From: Clostridia bacterium
GTDB taxonomy: Bacteria > Bacillota > Clostridia > Christensenellales > Borkfalkiaceae
Length of the DNA stretch: 16,428 nt
Direction of reading: 5' to 3'
Assembly: GCA_017505675.1 (NCBI GenBank)
Contig: JAFVOV010000030.1
Coordinates: forward strand, 1 to 16,428
Of this stretch, positions 1 through 8,135 are shown one piece after another (within the stretch, counting starts at the first letter, position 1; the number at the start of each line of letters is the position of its first letter). The translations under genes were made by a program, and so were the position numbers. The notes under the pieces are model-generated. The model ran no database searches and had not been told where the DNA came from. It saw only the letters and a program-made list of their open reading frames with translations.

Positions 1-27
1 TTTATGCAAAAAAATTAAAAAAATTTT

Positions 28-59
28 AAAATAAAAAACGCCGTGTTTTCCACAGCGTT
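28..59 (-). terminator. Intrinsic terminator after the GDSL hydrolase gene
   Basis: On the minus strand a 9-bp stem (arms 59-51 and 45-37, one U-G wobble) closes a 5-base loop and is followed by a run of six T, an A and four more T. It lies 19 bases past the stop codon of the hydrolase gene and should end the two-gene ATP-grasp/hydrolase transcript. Ten bases including one stem arm are duplicated just upstream (54-63 and 66-75). Confidence 0.85.
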
Positions 60-78
60 CTATATAGCGTTCTATTTA

Positions 79-705
79 TTATAGTTTATTAAATAGTTTA
101 AGCCATTCGTCGGCAATCAGTTTTGCTCCGAAAGGCGCGGGATGTACGCCGTCAGTTAAACACACGGTATCGCCATACTTTTCCGCATAATAATCCAACT
201 TACTTTGTAACGGCAAAAATTCACAGTTAAATTCTTCTGCAAGTTTTTTACAAACTTTTGCGTAATCAAACAAGATTGAAAATTCTTCAAATTTAGTTTC
301 CGTTGCCTTTCCTTTTAAAGTAAACGGCTCGCAGATTATTATTTTTATATTTGGCAACCTTTCTTTCGTTTCCGTTAATATAAGCCTATAAATATTTTCA
401 TATCGCTTTAAATCTACGCCGTTGTTAAATTCAACTTCATGCCAAACGTCGTTCACGCCGATTAAAATGCTTAAAACGTCAGGCGAATTGTTCCACACGT
501 CGCTTTTAATTCTTGCGTAAAGGTCAACTATCCTATTACCACTTATACCGCGGTTTATAATTTGATATTTTAAGGGGTCTTTACCGTTTAGCGCGCCAGC
601 AATATCACGCACGAAACCGTAGCCGTAAGAGTTTAACGTATTATCAGATATCGCTTTATCTCTACCGCAATCGGTTATACTGTCACCGAAAAATAATATT
701 TTCAT
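79..705 (-). CDS. SGNH/GDSL-family hydrolase (esterase-like), cytoplasmic
   Basis: A 208-residue protein with all SGNH hydrolase blocks. Block I is GDSIT with nucleophile Ser9; block II is RGISGN with Gly56; block III is GVND with Asn85; block V is DGVHP with Asp185 and His188, completing the catalytic triad. No signal peptide or membrane segment is visible, so it should act in the cytoplasm. The family includes acyl-ester hydrolases such as lysophospholipases, thioesterases and carbohydrate acetylesterases; the substrate cannot be read from the sequence. The start codon is 4 bases after the stop of the upstream ATP-grasp gene, and its Shine-Dalgarno-like AAGGAAAA overlaps that stop region, so the two genes are probably co-transcribed and coupled. 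A terminator follows directly. Family assignment is firm, specific function is open. Confidence 0.9.
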   Translation of the reverse strand: MKILFFGDSITDCGRDKAISDNTLNSYGYGFVRDIAGALNGKDPLKYQIINRGISGNRIVDLYARIKSDVWNNSPDVLSILIGVNDVWHEVEFNNGVDLKRYENIYRLILTETKERLPNIKIIICEPFTLKGKATETKFEEFSILFDYAKVCKKLAEEFNCEFLPLQSKLDYYAEKYGDTVCLTDGVHPAPFGAKLIADEWLKLFNKL

Positions 706-709
706 ACCG

Positions 710-1594
710 TTATTTTCCTTTTACAATTTTTAATATATGTTCTGCGTAAAGTTTTGCAACGTTTACGTTAGTTGCTTTTTCTATCCCGCTGAAAAACGCG
801 TTAGAATTAACTTCGCAAACGTAAGGCTCACCGCTTACGCCGTATAATAAATCCACACCGCAATAATCAAGACCTAAAACTTGCGCGCACTTTTCAGCCG
901 CGTTTTTAAATTCTAATGGTAAATCTATTTTAACTCCCACTCCGCCTTGCGCAACGTTAGAACGGAAATCACCGTCGTTTCTTCTTTCCATTGCGGCAAC
1001 GGCTTTTCCGCCGATAACTATAACTCTAACGTCAACGCCTATTTTTCCGCCGATATATTGCTGAAATATATGCGGTTTTAACTTTACCTTTTCCATAACG
1101 GCAATAAGTTCGTTTATATCGTTAGCAATATAAACGCCTTTACCCATAGAACCGAAACTTTCTTTTACCACCACGGGAAAATTTAGTTGTTCTGCTATTT
1201 TTTCCGCCCAAAGAGCGTTTATTTTTAAATCATTGCGATAACAAAGCCCACCGAAAACCGTTTTGGGTATATTAAGATTTTGATTTTTAAGCGCAATTAT
1301 AGTTTCAGCCTTATCGTCACACACCCTAATTGCGTTATGCCTATTAAAAAGTCTTACGCCAGCGTTTTCTAAAATTTGAGATTGATATTTATCTTTATCT
1401 AAATAAACTGCAAAATCAAGTTCTTTAAGTTCGGTATAAATTTCGCTTTTATCGGTAAAAGAACGCAAAAAAGCATCGGTAACCGTTTTTACCGACACCC
1501 CTAAAAGAGAAAATTCTTCAGTTAATCTTTCCGCTTGATGCACGCTTTCTAACGGCGTTAAAAACGGATTTATAATAATTGCGCCTTTCACCAT
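710..1594 (-). CDS. RimK/LysX-like ATP-grasp ligase
   Basis: A 294-residue ATP-grasp protein. The nucleotide-binding glycine loop is at 144-153 (KESFGSMGKG), followed by QQY at 178-180, the D-x-R element at 188-190, the RRND segment at 204-207, a glycine-rich NVAQGGVG stretch at 213-220, and the metal-ligand EVNSN at 261-265 with Asp248. The last segment, running into GIEKAT, resembles the RimK group, which joins an amino acid to a carboxylate-bearing peptide or protein through an acyl-phosphate. The acceptor and donor substrates cannot be told. The full domain is present, so it is intact. The ATG lies just 8 bases after the -10 box of a consensus promoter and has no Shine-Dalgarno sequence, which suggests a leaderless mRNA. 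It is followed after 4 bases by the SGNH hydrolase gene. A GTG one codon downstream is an alternative start. Confidence 0.88.
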   Translation of the reverse strand: MVKGAIIINPFLTPLESVHQAERLTEEFSLLGVSVKTVTDAFLRSFTDKSEIYTELKELDFAVYLDKDKYQSQILENAGVRLFNRHNAIRVCDDKAETIIALKNQNLNIPKTVFGGLCYRNDLKINALWAEKIAEQLNFPVVVKESFGSMGKGVYIANDINELIAVMEKVKLKPHIFQQYIGGKIGVDVRVIVIGGKAVAAMERRNDGDFRSNVAQGGVGVKIDLPLEFKNAAEKCAQVLGLDYCGVDLLYGVSGEPYVCEVNSNAFFSGIEKATNVNVAKLYAEHILKIVKGK

Positions 1595-1602
1595 TAACTT
1601 TA

Positions 1603-1631
1603 ATTATACTATGAAATTCACACTCCGTCAA
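1603..1631 (-). promoter_or_regulatory. Sigma-A type promoter of the ATP-grasp/hydrolase operon
   Basis: On the minus strand TTGACG (1631-1626) and TATAAT (1608-1603) are separated by 17 bases. The -10 box ends 8 bases before the A of the ATP-grasp start codon, so the expected transcript start (about 1597-1594) leaves almost no 5' leader. AT-rich sequence upstream of the -35 could serve as an UP element. Confidence 0.8.
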
Positions 1632-1676
1632 GGGGTTTTTGCAAAATTTAATAAGGCTAAATTTTTTAAAAAAGTA

Positions 1677-1705
1677 TTGACAAAACTGCTTACCCGTGTT
1701 AGAAT
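1677..1705 (+). promoter_or_regulatory. Consensus promoter on the plus strand, driving the putative ncRNA
   Basis: TTGACA (1677-1682), a 17-base spacer and TAGAAT (1700-1705) form a near-perfect housekeeping promoter. No gene in the window is on the plus strand, so this promoter must serve the non-coding region downstream. Expected transcript start is about 1711-1713. Confidence 0.8.
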
Positions 1706-1972
1706 AAAATCAGAAATAAAGATAAGGAGTGGAAAAAAGAAAAATTTTCACAAGGAAGGTGCAGACCAATGAACAGTTTGAATGAAGAAATATCAAAGTC
1801 TGCGCTTAAATTAACAGCTTAAAGTACTGCATAAATTAATTTAAAGAATAGACCGTCGTAAAGAAGACGGTGGGTAAAAAAGCAGAGTTGCTTAAAAAGA
1901 AAGCGGGTACTTTAAGAAATAAAGTTAAATTAAGCGCCCGATTAAAACTGAATACGTAATTAACAGAAATAT

Positions 1973-2010
1973 ATTCCCCTGCGTAGGTTTTGCGCGGGGG
2001 AATTGATTTT
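1973..2010 (+). terminator. Hairpin with short T-run, first terminator-like element of the ncRNA
   Basis: An 11-bp stem (1973-1983 with 1993-2003, one U-G wobble) around a 9-base loop is followed by TGATTTT. The T-run is interrupted, so termination may be partial, or the hairpin may be a 3' structural part of the RNA. Confidence 0.5.
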
Positions 2011-2019
2011 AAAACACTT

Positions 2020-2056
2020 ATCCCCTTTTCATATTTAAATAAAAAGGGGATTTTTT
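2020..2056 (+). terminator. Intrinsic terminator of the ncRNA
   Basis: A 10-bp stem (2020-2029 with 2042-2051) with a 12-base loop is followed by T at 2051-2056. The T-run is on the plus strand. Read from the minus strand the hairpin sits 13 bases after the phosphoesterase stop but is followed only by ATAAGTGTTTT, so it would be a weak terminator for the purine operon at best. Confidence 0.75.
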
Positions 2057-2069
2057 AATGCGATAATTA

Positions 2070-2729
2070 TTAAAGTTCTTCAATGGATATTAAGCGGTCA
2101 TATATACATATATGCTTTTCATCATAATTAAATTCTCTATGCCAATGCCCTGAAAGCCATTTGTTAAATTTAACTTTTTTATCTAAATAATCACACAAAT
2201 TTAATAGCGGTAAACTTTGATTTTCATACGCGCCGTTTTCATATTTATGCGTCAAAATATAATCTACCGAGTTTTCATTATTTTTTAGATTTTGCACGGC
2301 AAACGAAATTTCTTCTTCCGTTGCTTCTTCCCCTAAAAACCAAAGACCTGCATCTTTCCATTTTTGAGAACTTTTACATCCGCCGAAAGTGAAAAATTTT
2401 AGCCCGTCAATAGTATAAATATTTCCACGAATTAAATGCACTATGTTGTCCGTTAATTTATGCGCTAATCCGCCGTTCCACTTTACTACAGGAAAAGAAT
2501 TTATATAGCCAAAGTTTTCATGATTACCTTCAATAAAGGCTATCTTTTTATTTATAGATAAAAAATTCTCGCTAAACAATTTATTTTCTTCTGTATTAGT
2601 AAAGTTAAGACCCACGTCACCTAAAATAATGAGCAAATCTTTATCGGTTGCAATTTCTACATATTTTTTTAATCCGCTAAAATTTATATCTTCGTGAACG
2701 TCACTTAAAAAATAAATCAAATCATCCAC
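2070..2729 (-). CDS. Calcineurin-like metallophosphoesterase
   Basis: A protein of up to 219 residues with the dinuclear-metal phosphoesterase motifs in order: D-x-H at Asp10/His12, GD at Asp38, GNHE at Asn69/His70, a lone His161 and GHWH at His195/His197. This set is complete, so it should be an active hydrolase of a phosphoester; the substrate is unknown. No membrane or signal segment is visible. The upstream start at 2729 is GTG with AGG directly touching it. An in-frame TTG at 2720 sits 6 bases after AGGTGG and would give a protein starting MIYFLSDVHED, so 2720 may be the true start. It follows fhs by 18 bases with no terminator between, so it is probably the last gene of the purine transcript. 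Its codons look more AT-rich than those of the purine genes. Confidence 0.85.
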   Translation of the reverse strand: MDDLIYFLSDVHEDINFSGLKKYVEIATDKDLLIILGDVGLNFTNTEENKLFSENFLSINKKIAFIEGNHENFGYINSFPVVKWNGGLAHKLTDNIVHLIRGNIYTIDGLKFFTFGGCKSSQKWKDAGLWFLGEEATEEEISFAVQNLKNNENSVDYILTHKYENGAYENQSLPLLNLCDYLDKKVKFNKWLSGHWHREFNYDEKHICIYDRLISIEEL

Positions 2730-2747
2730 CTAAAAACTTAAACAGTT

Positions 2748-4421
2748 TTAGAATAACCCTGTAATTTTGCCGTCTGAAGTAACGTCTATATTTTCCGCTG
2801 CGGGAACTTTCGGTAGACCCGGCATAGTCATAATATTACCGGTTAAAACCACTATAAAGCCTGCGCCTGCGGAAACTTTTAGCGAACGAACGGTAATCTT
2901 AAAGCCCGTTGGCGCGCCAAGTTTAGTCATATCGTCAGAGAACGAATACTGCGTTTTTGCAACGCATACGGGAAGATTATTAAATCCCAAACTTTCAAGC
3001 GTTTTAATTTGTTTTTCCGCTTCTGGCGTAAATATCACGCCGTCACCGCCGTAAACTTTGGTTGCAATGCTATTGATTTTTTCTTTAATACTTTGTTCTA
3101 AATCGTAACTAAAAGTAAAATCGTTATCCTTTTCACAAAGATTAACAACTTCGCGCGCAAGCGCTTCACCGCCCTTACCGCCGTCTGCCCAAACGGTTGA
3201 AAGAACTACGTTTACGCCAAGTTCTTTACACTTTTCAATAACTAATTCAATTTCTTTATCAGTATCGGTTGGGAAACGGTTTACTGCAACGACTGACGGT
3301 AATTTATAAACGTCTTTTATATTATGAACGTGGCGCAAAAGGTTCGGTAGCCCTTTCTCAAGCGCAGTAAAATCTTCGTTATTAAGTTCGGTTTTACTTA
3401 AACCACCGTGCATTTTAAGCGCCCTAATCGTTGCAACGATAACAACGGCATCTGGTTTAAGCCCTGCCAAACGGCATTTAATATCAAGGAATTTTTCCGC
3501 GCCTAAATCCGCGCCAAAACCCGCTTCAGTAACGGCGTAATCACCGAACTTCATAGCCATTTTAGTAGCCATAACCGAGTTGCACCCGTGCGCAATATTA
3601 GCAAACGGACCGCCGTGAACGAACGCGGGCGTGCATTCTAAAGTCTGCACAAGGTTAGGCTTTATAGCGTCTTTAAGTAGCGCCGCCATTGCGCCGTGCG
3701 CTTTAAGTTGACCTGCCGTTACGGGCTTATCGTCATAAGTATACCCCACTATAATTTTAGAAAGCCTTTCTTTAAGGTCGCTAATTGAAGTGGATAAACA
3801 TAGAACCGCCATAATTTCCGACGCAACGGTAATATCGTAACCGTCTTCTCTAGGAACACCGTTTACTTTACCACCCAAACCGTCTACTACGAAGCGAAGT
3901 TGACGGTCGTTCATATCAACGCATCTTTTCCAAGTAATTTTTCTAGGGTCGATATTGAGCGCGTTGCCTTGATAAATGTGGTTATCAAGCATTGCCGCAA
4001 GAAGATTATTAGCCGCGCCTATAGCGTGGAAATCGCCCGTAAAATGAAGATTTATATCTTCCATAGGTATAACTTGCGCCCAGCCACCGCCAGCCGCGCC
4101 ACCTTTAACACCGAAAACAGGTCCTAAAGAAGGTTCACGGAGCGCAACCGCAACGTTTTTACCTATGCGTTTTAATCCATCCGCAAGCCCTATTGTGGTT
4201 GTGGTTTTGCCTTCACCCGCAGGCGTTGGGGTAATTGCCGTAACTAAAATAAGTTTTCCGTCTTTTCTATCTTTTTCATCAAGCAAAGAAAGGTCTATTT
4301 TAGCCTTGTAGTTACCGTACTGCTCAACGTACTTTAGCGGAACGCCAGCGCTTTTAGCAATATCGGTAATGTGTTTAGGCGTTACACTCTGCGCAATTTC
4401 AATATCACTTTTATAACCCAT
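2748..4421 (-). CDS. fhs: Formate-tetrahydrofolate ligase
   Basis: A 557-residue protein, the usual length of this enzyme. It makes 10-formyl-THF from formate, THF and ATP in the cytoplasm. The ATP-binding loop is TPTPAGEGKTTTT at 64-76. The family signature GVKGGAAGGG at 104-113 is followed by Trp114 where Tyr is usual, then PMEDINLHFTGD. The second signature VATIRALKMHGG is also present. It is preceded by AGGTGA at good spacing and lies 22 bases after purL. Placement fits its job: 10-formyl-THF feeds PurN and the AICAR transformylase encoded in the same operon, and fhs is a common ZTP-riboswitch target. Assignment is secure. Confidence 0.98.
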   Translation of the reverse strand: MGYKSDIEIAQSVTPKHITDIAKSAGVPLKYVEQYGNYKAKIDLSLLDEKDRKDGKLILVTAITPTPAGEGKTTTTIGLADGLKRIGKNVAVALREPSLGPVFGVKGGAAGGGWAQVIPMEDINLHFTGDFHAIGAANNLLAAMLDNHIYQGNALNIDPRKITWKRCVDMNDRQLRFVVDGLGGKVNGVPREDGYDITVASEIMAVLCLSTSISDLKERLSKIIVGYTYDDKPVTAGQLKAHGAMAALLKDAIKPNLVQTLECTPAFVHGGPFANIAHGCNSVMATKMAMKFGDYAVTEAGFGADLGAEKFLDIKCRLAGLKPDAVVIVATIRALKMHGGLSKTELNNEDFTALEKGLPNLLRHVHNIKDVYKLPSVVAVNRFPTDTDKEIELVIEKCKELGVNVVLSTVWADGGKGGEALAREVVNLCEKDNDFTFSYDLEQSIKEKINSIATKVYGGDGVIFTPEAEKQIKTLESLGFNNLPVCVAKTQYSFSDDMTKLGAPTGFKITVRSLKVSAGAGFIVVLTGNIMTMPGLPKVPAAENIDVTSDGKITGLF

Positions 4422-4443
4422 AATTCACCTATCGTAATTTATC

Positions 4444-7400
4444 TTACTTAAAGTATTTAACCGCCGAACGGAACATACCGATATCGTAGTTACCGTCAAC
4501 GTTCTTATATAATCCGTTACCAGTTCTTTCAGAGTGACCCATCTTACCAAAAACTCTGCCGTCGGGTGAAGTTATACCTTCAATCGCGTATACGGAGTTG
4601 TTGGGGTTGAACTTAATATCGTAAGTGGGCGCGCCTGTTTCGTCAACGTATTGCGTTGCCACTTGACCGTTTTTAATAAGTTCGTTAAGTAATTCGTCTT
4701 TGATAATAAATCTACCTTCGCCGTGTGAAATCGGAACGGTGTAAACGTCACCCACGTTAGTTTCCATAAGCCACGGTGATTTATTTGACGCAATGCGCGT
4801 TCTAACAAGCATTGATTGATGCCTTGCAATCGTGTTGAAAGTTAAAGTTGGCATATCTTCAGTAACTTCATCAGTAATCTTTCCATAAGGAACAAGCCCT
4901 AACTTAATGAGCGCTTGGAAACCGTTACAAATACCGCCAACCAAACCTTTTCTAACGTCTAAAAGGTCGCTCACGTTTTCTTTAATTGCTTTATTGCGGA
5001 AGAACGCCGTTATAAACTTACCTGAACCGTCAGGTTCGTCACCGCCTGAGAACCCGCCCGGAACGAAAATAATTTGGCTGTTTTTAATCTTATTTGCAAA
5101 TGCGTCAACAGATTCTTTAACGTCACCGATATTCTTTATAACGAAAATTTCAACGTCCGCGCCTTCCCTTGCGAAAGCCTTTTTAGTATCGTATTCACAG
5201 TTAGTACCGGGGAATACGGGAACTAACACTCTAGGTTTAGCAAACTTGGTGGGTGAATAATTCCATTTGCTTGCATTAAATTCAATAGCGGGAATTTCAC
5301 CGTCGGTATGCTTAACGTCGTTACACTTAAACACGCTTTCTAACTTATCTTCATAAGCGTTTAAGATGCAGTCAAGGCAAACCTTTTCACCGTTATAACT
5401 AATTTCTGCTTTATCAGAAGTTTCGCCAAGCGCGATAGCCTTTTCAACTTTCACGTCGCCATCTAATTCAATGATAAACGCGCCGTAATTATAGCCGAAA
5501 ATATCTTTTAACGACGCACTTGCGTATTTAAAGCCTATGCCGTTACCAAAGCACATTTTCATTATTGCTTCTGCAACACCGCCGTAAGTGGGCGTATATA
5601 TTGAAAGGATTTTACCTTCTGAATTGAGTTTTTCTATTATGCCGAAATTCTCAATTAAATCCGCCGTATCAATAAGCCCTTCAGCAGTCTTTTTAGCTGG
5701 AAGAAGAACTACTTTACTGCCCGCTTTCTTAAATTCGGGTGAAATAACCTTGTCAAGCGTATCCGTGGTTACCGCAAAGGAAACCAAGGTTGGCGGAACG
5801 TCAATATTCTCAAAAGAACCACTCATAGAGTCCTTACCGCCGATAGCGGAAAGTTTCAATTCTCTTTGCGCCCTAAATGCGCCGAGCAATGCGCCGAGCG
5901 GTTTACCCCAACGGCTTGCATCTTTATTCGGCTTTTCAAAATATTCTTGGAAGGTAAGGTAAGTATCTTCAAAAGTAGCGCCGCTTGCGATAAGTTTACA
6001 TACGCTTTCAATAACCGCGTAATAACCGCCGTATAACGGGCTTTTTTCTGCTATAAACGGATTATAGCCCCAACTCATAAACGAGCAAGTATCAGTATCT
6101 GCATTTTCAACCGAAACCTTATTAACCATTGCTTGAATAGGCGTTCTTTGATTTTTACCACCGAACGGCATAAGCACCGTGCCTGCGCCGATAGTAGAGT
6201 CAAATCTTTCTGAAAGCCCACGCTTACTACACGCATTTAAATCAACTGCAAGCGCTTTCATACCCGACTTAAAGTCTGAAGGAATTTCTTTTTCTGCAAG
6301 AACTTGTTTAACAACTTTAACATCCGTTTTCTTTTCCGCGCCGTTGCTGTTTAAGAATTCCCTTGAAATATCAACGATAACGTTTCCTTTCCAAGTCATT
6401 TTAAGTCTTGCGTTGTCGGTAACGGTTGCAACTACGGTTGCTTCCAAGTTTTCTTCACCTGCAAGCGCCATAAACTTTTCAACGTCCTTTTCTTCAACCA
6501 CAACCGCCATTCTTTCTTGAGATTCACTTATAGCAAGTTCCGTTCCGTCAAGACCTTCGTACTTTTTAGGAACTTTATCAAGGTCGATATTAAGCCCGTC
6601 TGCAAGTTCGCCGATAGCAACGGAAACACCGCCCGCGCCAAAGTCGTTACAACGCTTAATTAAACGCGACGCGTTAGGATTTCTAAATAATCTTTGTAAT
6701 TTTCTTTCTTCAGGCGCGTTACCCTTTTGAACTTCTGCGCCACAAGAAGTAAGTGATTCTAAATTATGTGATTTAGACGAGCCTGTAGCACCGCCACAGC
6801 CGTCCCTACCCGTTCTACCGCCGAGTAATATAACAACGTCACCTTTAGCAGGAACTTCACGGCGAACGTTAATTTCGGGCGCAGCGGCAATAACCGCGCC
6901 GATTTCCATACGCTTTGCAACGTAACCGTCGTGATAAATTTCATCAACGATACCTGTTGCAAGGCCGATTTGGTTACCGTAAGAAGAATAACCGCTAGCC
7001 GCCGTAGTAACGATTTTTCTTTGGGGAAGTTTACCCTTAATAGTTTCGTTAAGCGGTTTTAACGGGTCAGCAGCGCCGGTAACGCGCATTGCTGCGTAAA
7101 CGTAACTTCTGCCTGACAACGGGTCGCGGATAGCGCCACCGATACAGGTTGCAGCGCCACCGAACGGCTCGATTTCCGTCGGGTGATTGTGCGTTTCGTT
7201 TTTAAATAAAAGCAACCAGTCTTGCATTTCCCCGCCAACGTTCACTTTGATTTTAACAGTACAAGCGTTAATTTCTTCAGACTCGTCAATTTTGGGAAGA
7301 GCGCCCGTCTTTTTATGATAACGGGTAGCAATAGTTGCAAGGTCCATTAAGTTTATAGGTTTAGTTCTGTTAAGCGCCTTTCTAGTTTCAAGATATTCCG

Positions 7401-8133
7401 TGTAAATTTTATCGGCAAGTTCGTCTTCAAACTTAACGGATGCAATAGTCGTCAAAAAGGTAGTATGACGGCAATGGTCAGACCAGTAAGTATCTATCAT
7501 CTTAATTTCGGTGATAGTGGGGTCTCTATCTTCTTTAATAAAATACGCTTGTAAGAATTTTAGGTCGTCAATATCCATTGCAAGACCTTTTGCTTTAAGG
7601 AAAGTTGCAAGTTGATTTTCATCATACTTATTAAACCCGTTAAGCGTTTCCACCGTTTCAGGAAGTTCAAAATCCATTGCAAGCGTTTGTTTTTCCGCTA
7701 AATCCGCTTCTCTACATTCTACGGGGTTAATAACGTACTTTTTAATAGCGGAAAGTTCTGCATCTGAAAGTTTACCGTTTATTGCGTAAACTTTTGCCGT
7801 TTTAACCACGGGGCGATTACCTGCGGAAAAAAGTTGAATACATTGCGCAGCAGAGTCCGCGCGTTGGTCAAACTGGCCGGGCAACGGTTCAACTGCAAAA
7901 ACGTAATCCGCTTTGGGAAGTTCGTTAAAAGTATCGTCAATTTGCGGTTCGGAAAAAACCGAACTTATACATCTAACGAAAAGTTCTTTTTCAATATCTT
8001 CCACGTCGTAACGGTTGATAACCGAAACGGACGATATAGTATCAATTTTCAAAAGGTTGTTTATTTCCCCTTTAAGTGCGTTTGCTTCGTTAGCAAATTC
8101 GGGTTTTTTAGCAACGTAAATTCTGTAAACCAT
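4444..8133 (-). CDS. purL: Phosphoribosylformylglycinamidine synthase, single-chain clade II
   Basis: A 1229-residue fused FGAM synthase: FGAR + glutamine + ATP gives FGAM. The synthase part shows DTYWSDHCRHTTF at 214-226, FKNETHNHPTEIEPFGGAATC at 310-330, a glycine-rich LGGRTGRDGCGGATGSS segment, DFGAGGVS, and GGKDSMSG in the second half-repeat. The C-terminal glutaminase domain begins near VLVPVFPGTNCEYD and carries PGGFSGGDEPDG, the nucleophile Cys1069 in GICNGFQ, SHGEGRF, and His1200/Glu1202 in GHSER. All catalytic parts are intact, so no separate purQ or purS is needed. The length and motif spelling match the clostridial/Bacteroides single-chain form rather than the proteobacterial one of about 1295 residues. 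The start is 2 bases after the purD stop, with GGAG inside the purD end, so it is likely coupled to purD. Confidence 0.97.
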   Translation of the reverse strand: MVYRIYVAKKPEFANEANALKGEINNLLKIDTISSVSVINRYDVEDIEKELFVRCISSVFSEPQIDDTFNELPKADYVFAVEPLPGQFDQRADSAAQCIQLFSAGNRPVVKTAKVYAINGKLSDAELSAIKKYVINPVECREADLAEKQTLAMDFELPETVETLNGFNKYDENQLATFLKAKGLAMDIDDLKFLQAYFIKEDRDPTITEIKMIDTYWSDHCRHTTFLTTIASVKFEDELADKIYTEYLETRKALNRTKPINLMDLATIATRYHKKTGALPKIDESEEINACTVKIKVNVGGEMQDWLLLFKNETHNHPTEIEPFGGAATCIGGAIRDPLSGRSYVYAAMRVTGAADPLKPLNETIKGKLPQRKIVTTAASGYSSYGNQIGLATGIVDEIYHDGYVAKRMEIGAVIAAAPEINVRREVPAKGDVVILLGGRTGRDGCGGATGSSKSHNLESLTSCGAEVQKGNAPEERKLQRLFRNPNASRLIKRCNDFGAGGVSVAIGELADGLNIDLDKVPKKYEGLDGTELAISESQERMAVVVEEKDVEKFMALAGEENLEATVVATVTDNARLKMTWKGNVIVDISREFLNSNGAEKKTDVKVVKQVLAEKEIPSDFKSGMKALAVDLNACSKRGLSERFDSTIGAGTVLMPFGGKNQRTPIQAMVNKVSVENADTDTCSFMSWGYNPFIAEKSPLYGGYYAVIESVCKLIASGATFEDTYLTFQEYFEKPNKDASRWGKPLGALLGAFRAQRELKLSAIGGKDSMSGSFENIDVPPTLVSFAVTTDTLDKVISPEFKKAGSKVVLLPAKKTAEGLIDTADLIENFGIIEKLNSEGKILSIYTPTYGGVAEAIMKMCFGNGIGFKYASASLKDIFGYNYGAFIIELDGDVKVEKAIALGETSDKAEISYNGEKVCLDCILNAYEDKLESVFKCNDVKHTDGEIPAIEFNASKWNYSPTKFAKPRVLVPVFPGTNCEYDTKKAFAREGADVEIFVIKNIGDVKESVDAFANKIKNSQIIFVPGGFSGGDEPDGSGKFITAFFRNKAIKENVSDLLDVRKGLVGGICNGFQALIKLGLVPYGKITDEVTEDMPTLTFNTIARHQSMLVRTRIASNKSPWLMETNVGDVYTVPISHGEGRFIIKDELLNELIKNGQVATQYVDETGAPTYDIKFNPNNSVYAIEGITSPDGRVFGKMGHSERTGNGLYKNVDGNYDIGMFRSAVKYFK

Positions 8134-8135
8134 AA

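Larger units (their letters stand above)
1712..2056 (+). ncRNA. Putative structured non-coding RNA, unclassified
   Basis: The 475-base gap between the ATP-grasp and phosphoesterase genes holds a promoter, about 340 bases without a convincing reading frame, and a terminator, all on the plus strand. Long-range pairing is strong: 1802-1815 pairs with 1924-1937 (13 of 14 positions), and 1818-1827 pairs perfectly with 1907-1916 (10 bp). Inside this long stem are two local hairpins, 1852-1857 with 1866-1871 (6 bp) and 1880-1884 with 1889-1893 (5 bp). A weaker outer helix may join 1774-1779 with 1945-1950. A 5' hairpin is possible at 1729-1752. I could not match it to RNase P, tmRNA, SRP or 6S RNA: the signature elements of the first three are absent, and the branched apex does not fit 6S. 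The end is inferred from the second terminator; a shorter form ending near 2010 is possible. Confidence 0.65.

Noticed and set aside
54..75. Two copies of a 10-base direct repeat beside the left-edge terminator
   Set aside because: Just a small local duplication of one stem arm; no array or mobile element follows from it.
1769..1822. A 17-codon ORF (MNSLNEEISKSALKLTA) with AGGAAGG 9 bases upstream inside the ncRNA
   Set aside because: Very short, no downstream gene to be controlled as a leader peptide, and its 3' half forms one arm of the long stem. Kept as a possibility, not called.
1870..1959. A 29-codon GTG-started, lysine-rich ORF inside the ncRNA
   Set aside because: No ribosome binding site; the low-complexity AAA-rich make-up and the overlap with the paired region make chance likely.
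1712..2056. The plus-strand RNA as tmRNA, RNase P RNA, SRP RNA, 6S RNA or a retron msr-msd
   Set aside because: Key signatures (tRNA-like ends, GAGGAAAGUCC-type core, SRP domain motif, unbranched 6S rod) are absent, and there is no reverse transcriptase nearby.
4907..6520. Long open frames on the plus strand opposite purL (and others opposite purD, purM, trkH and fhs)
   Set aside because: They are antisense shadows of conserved genes, with no family motifs and no ribosome binding sites.
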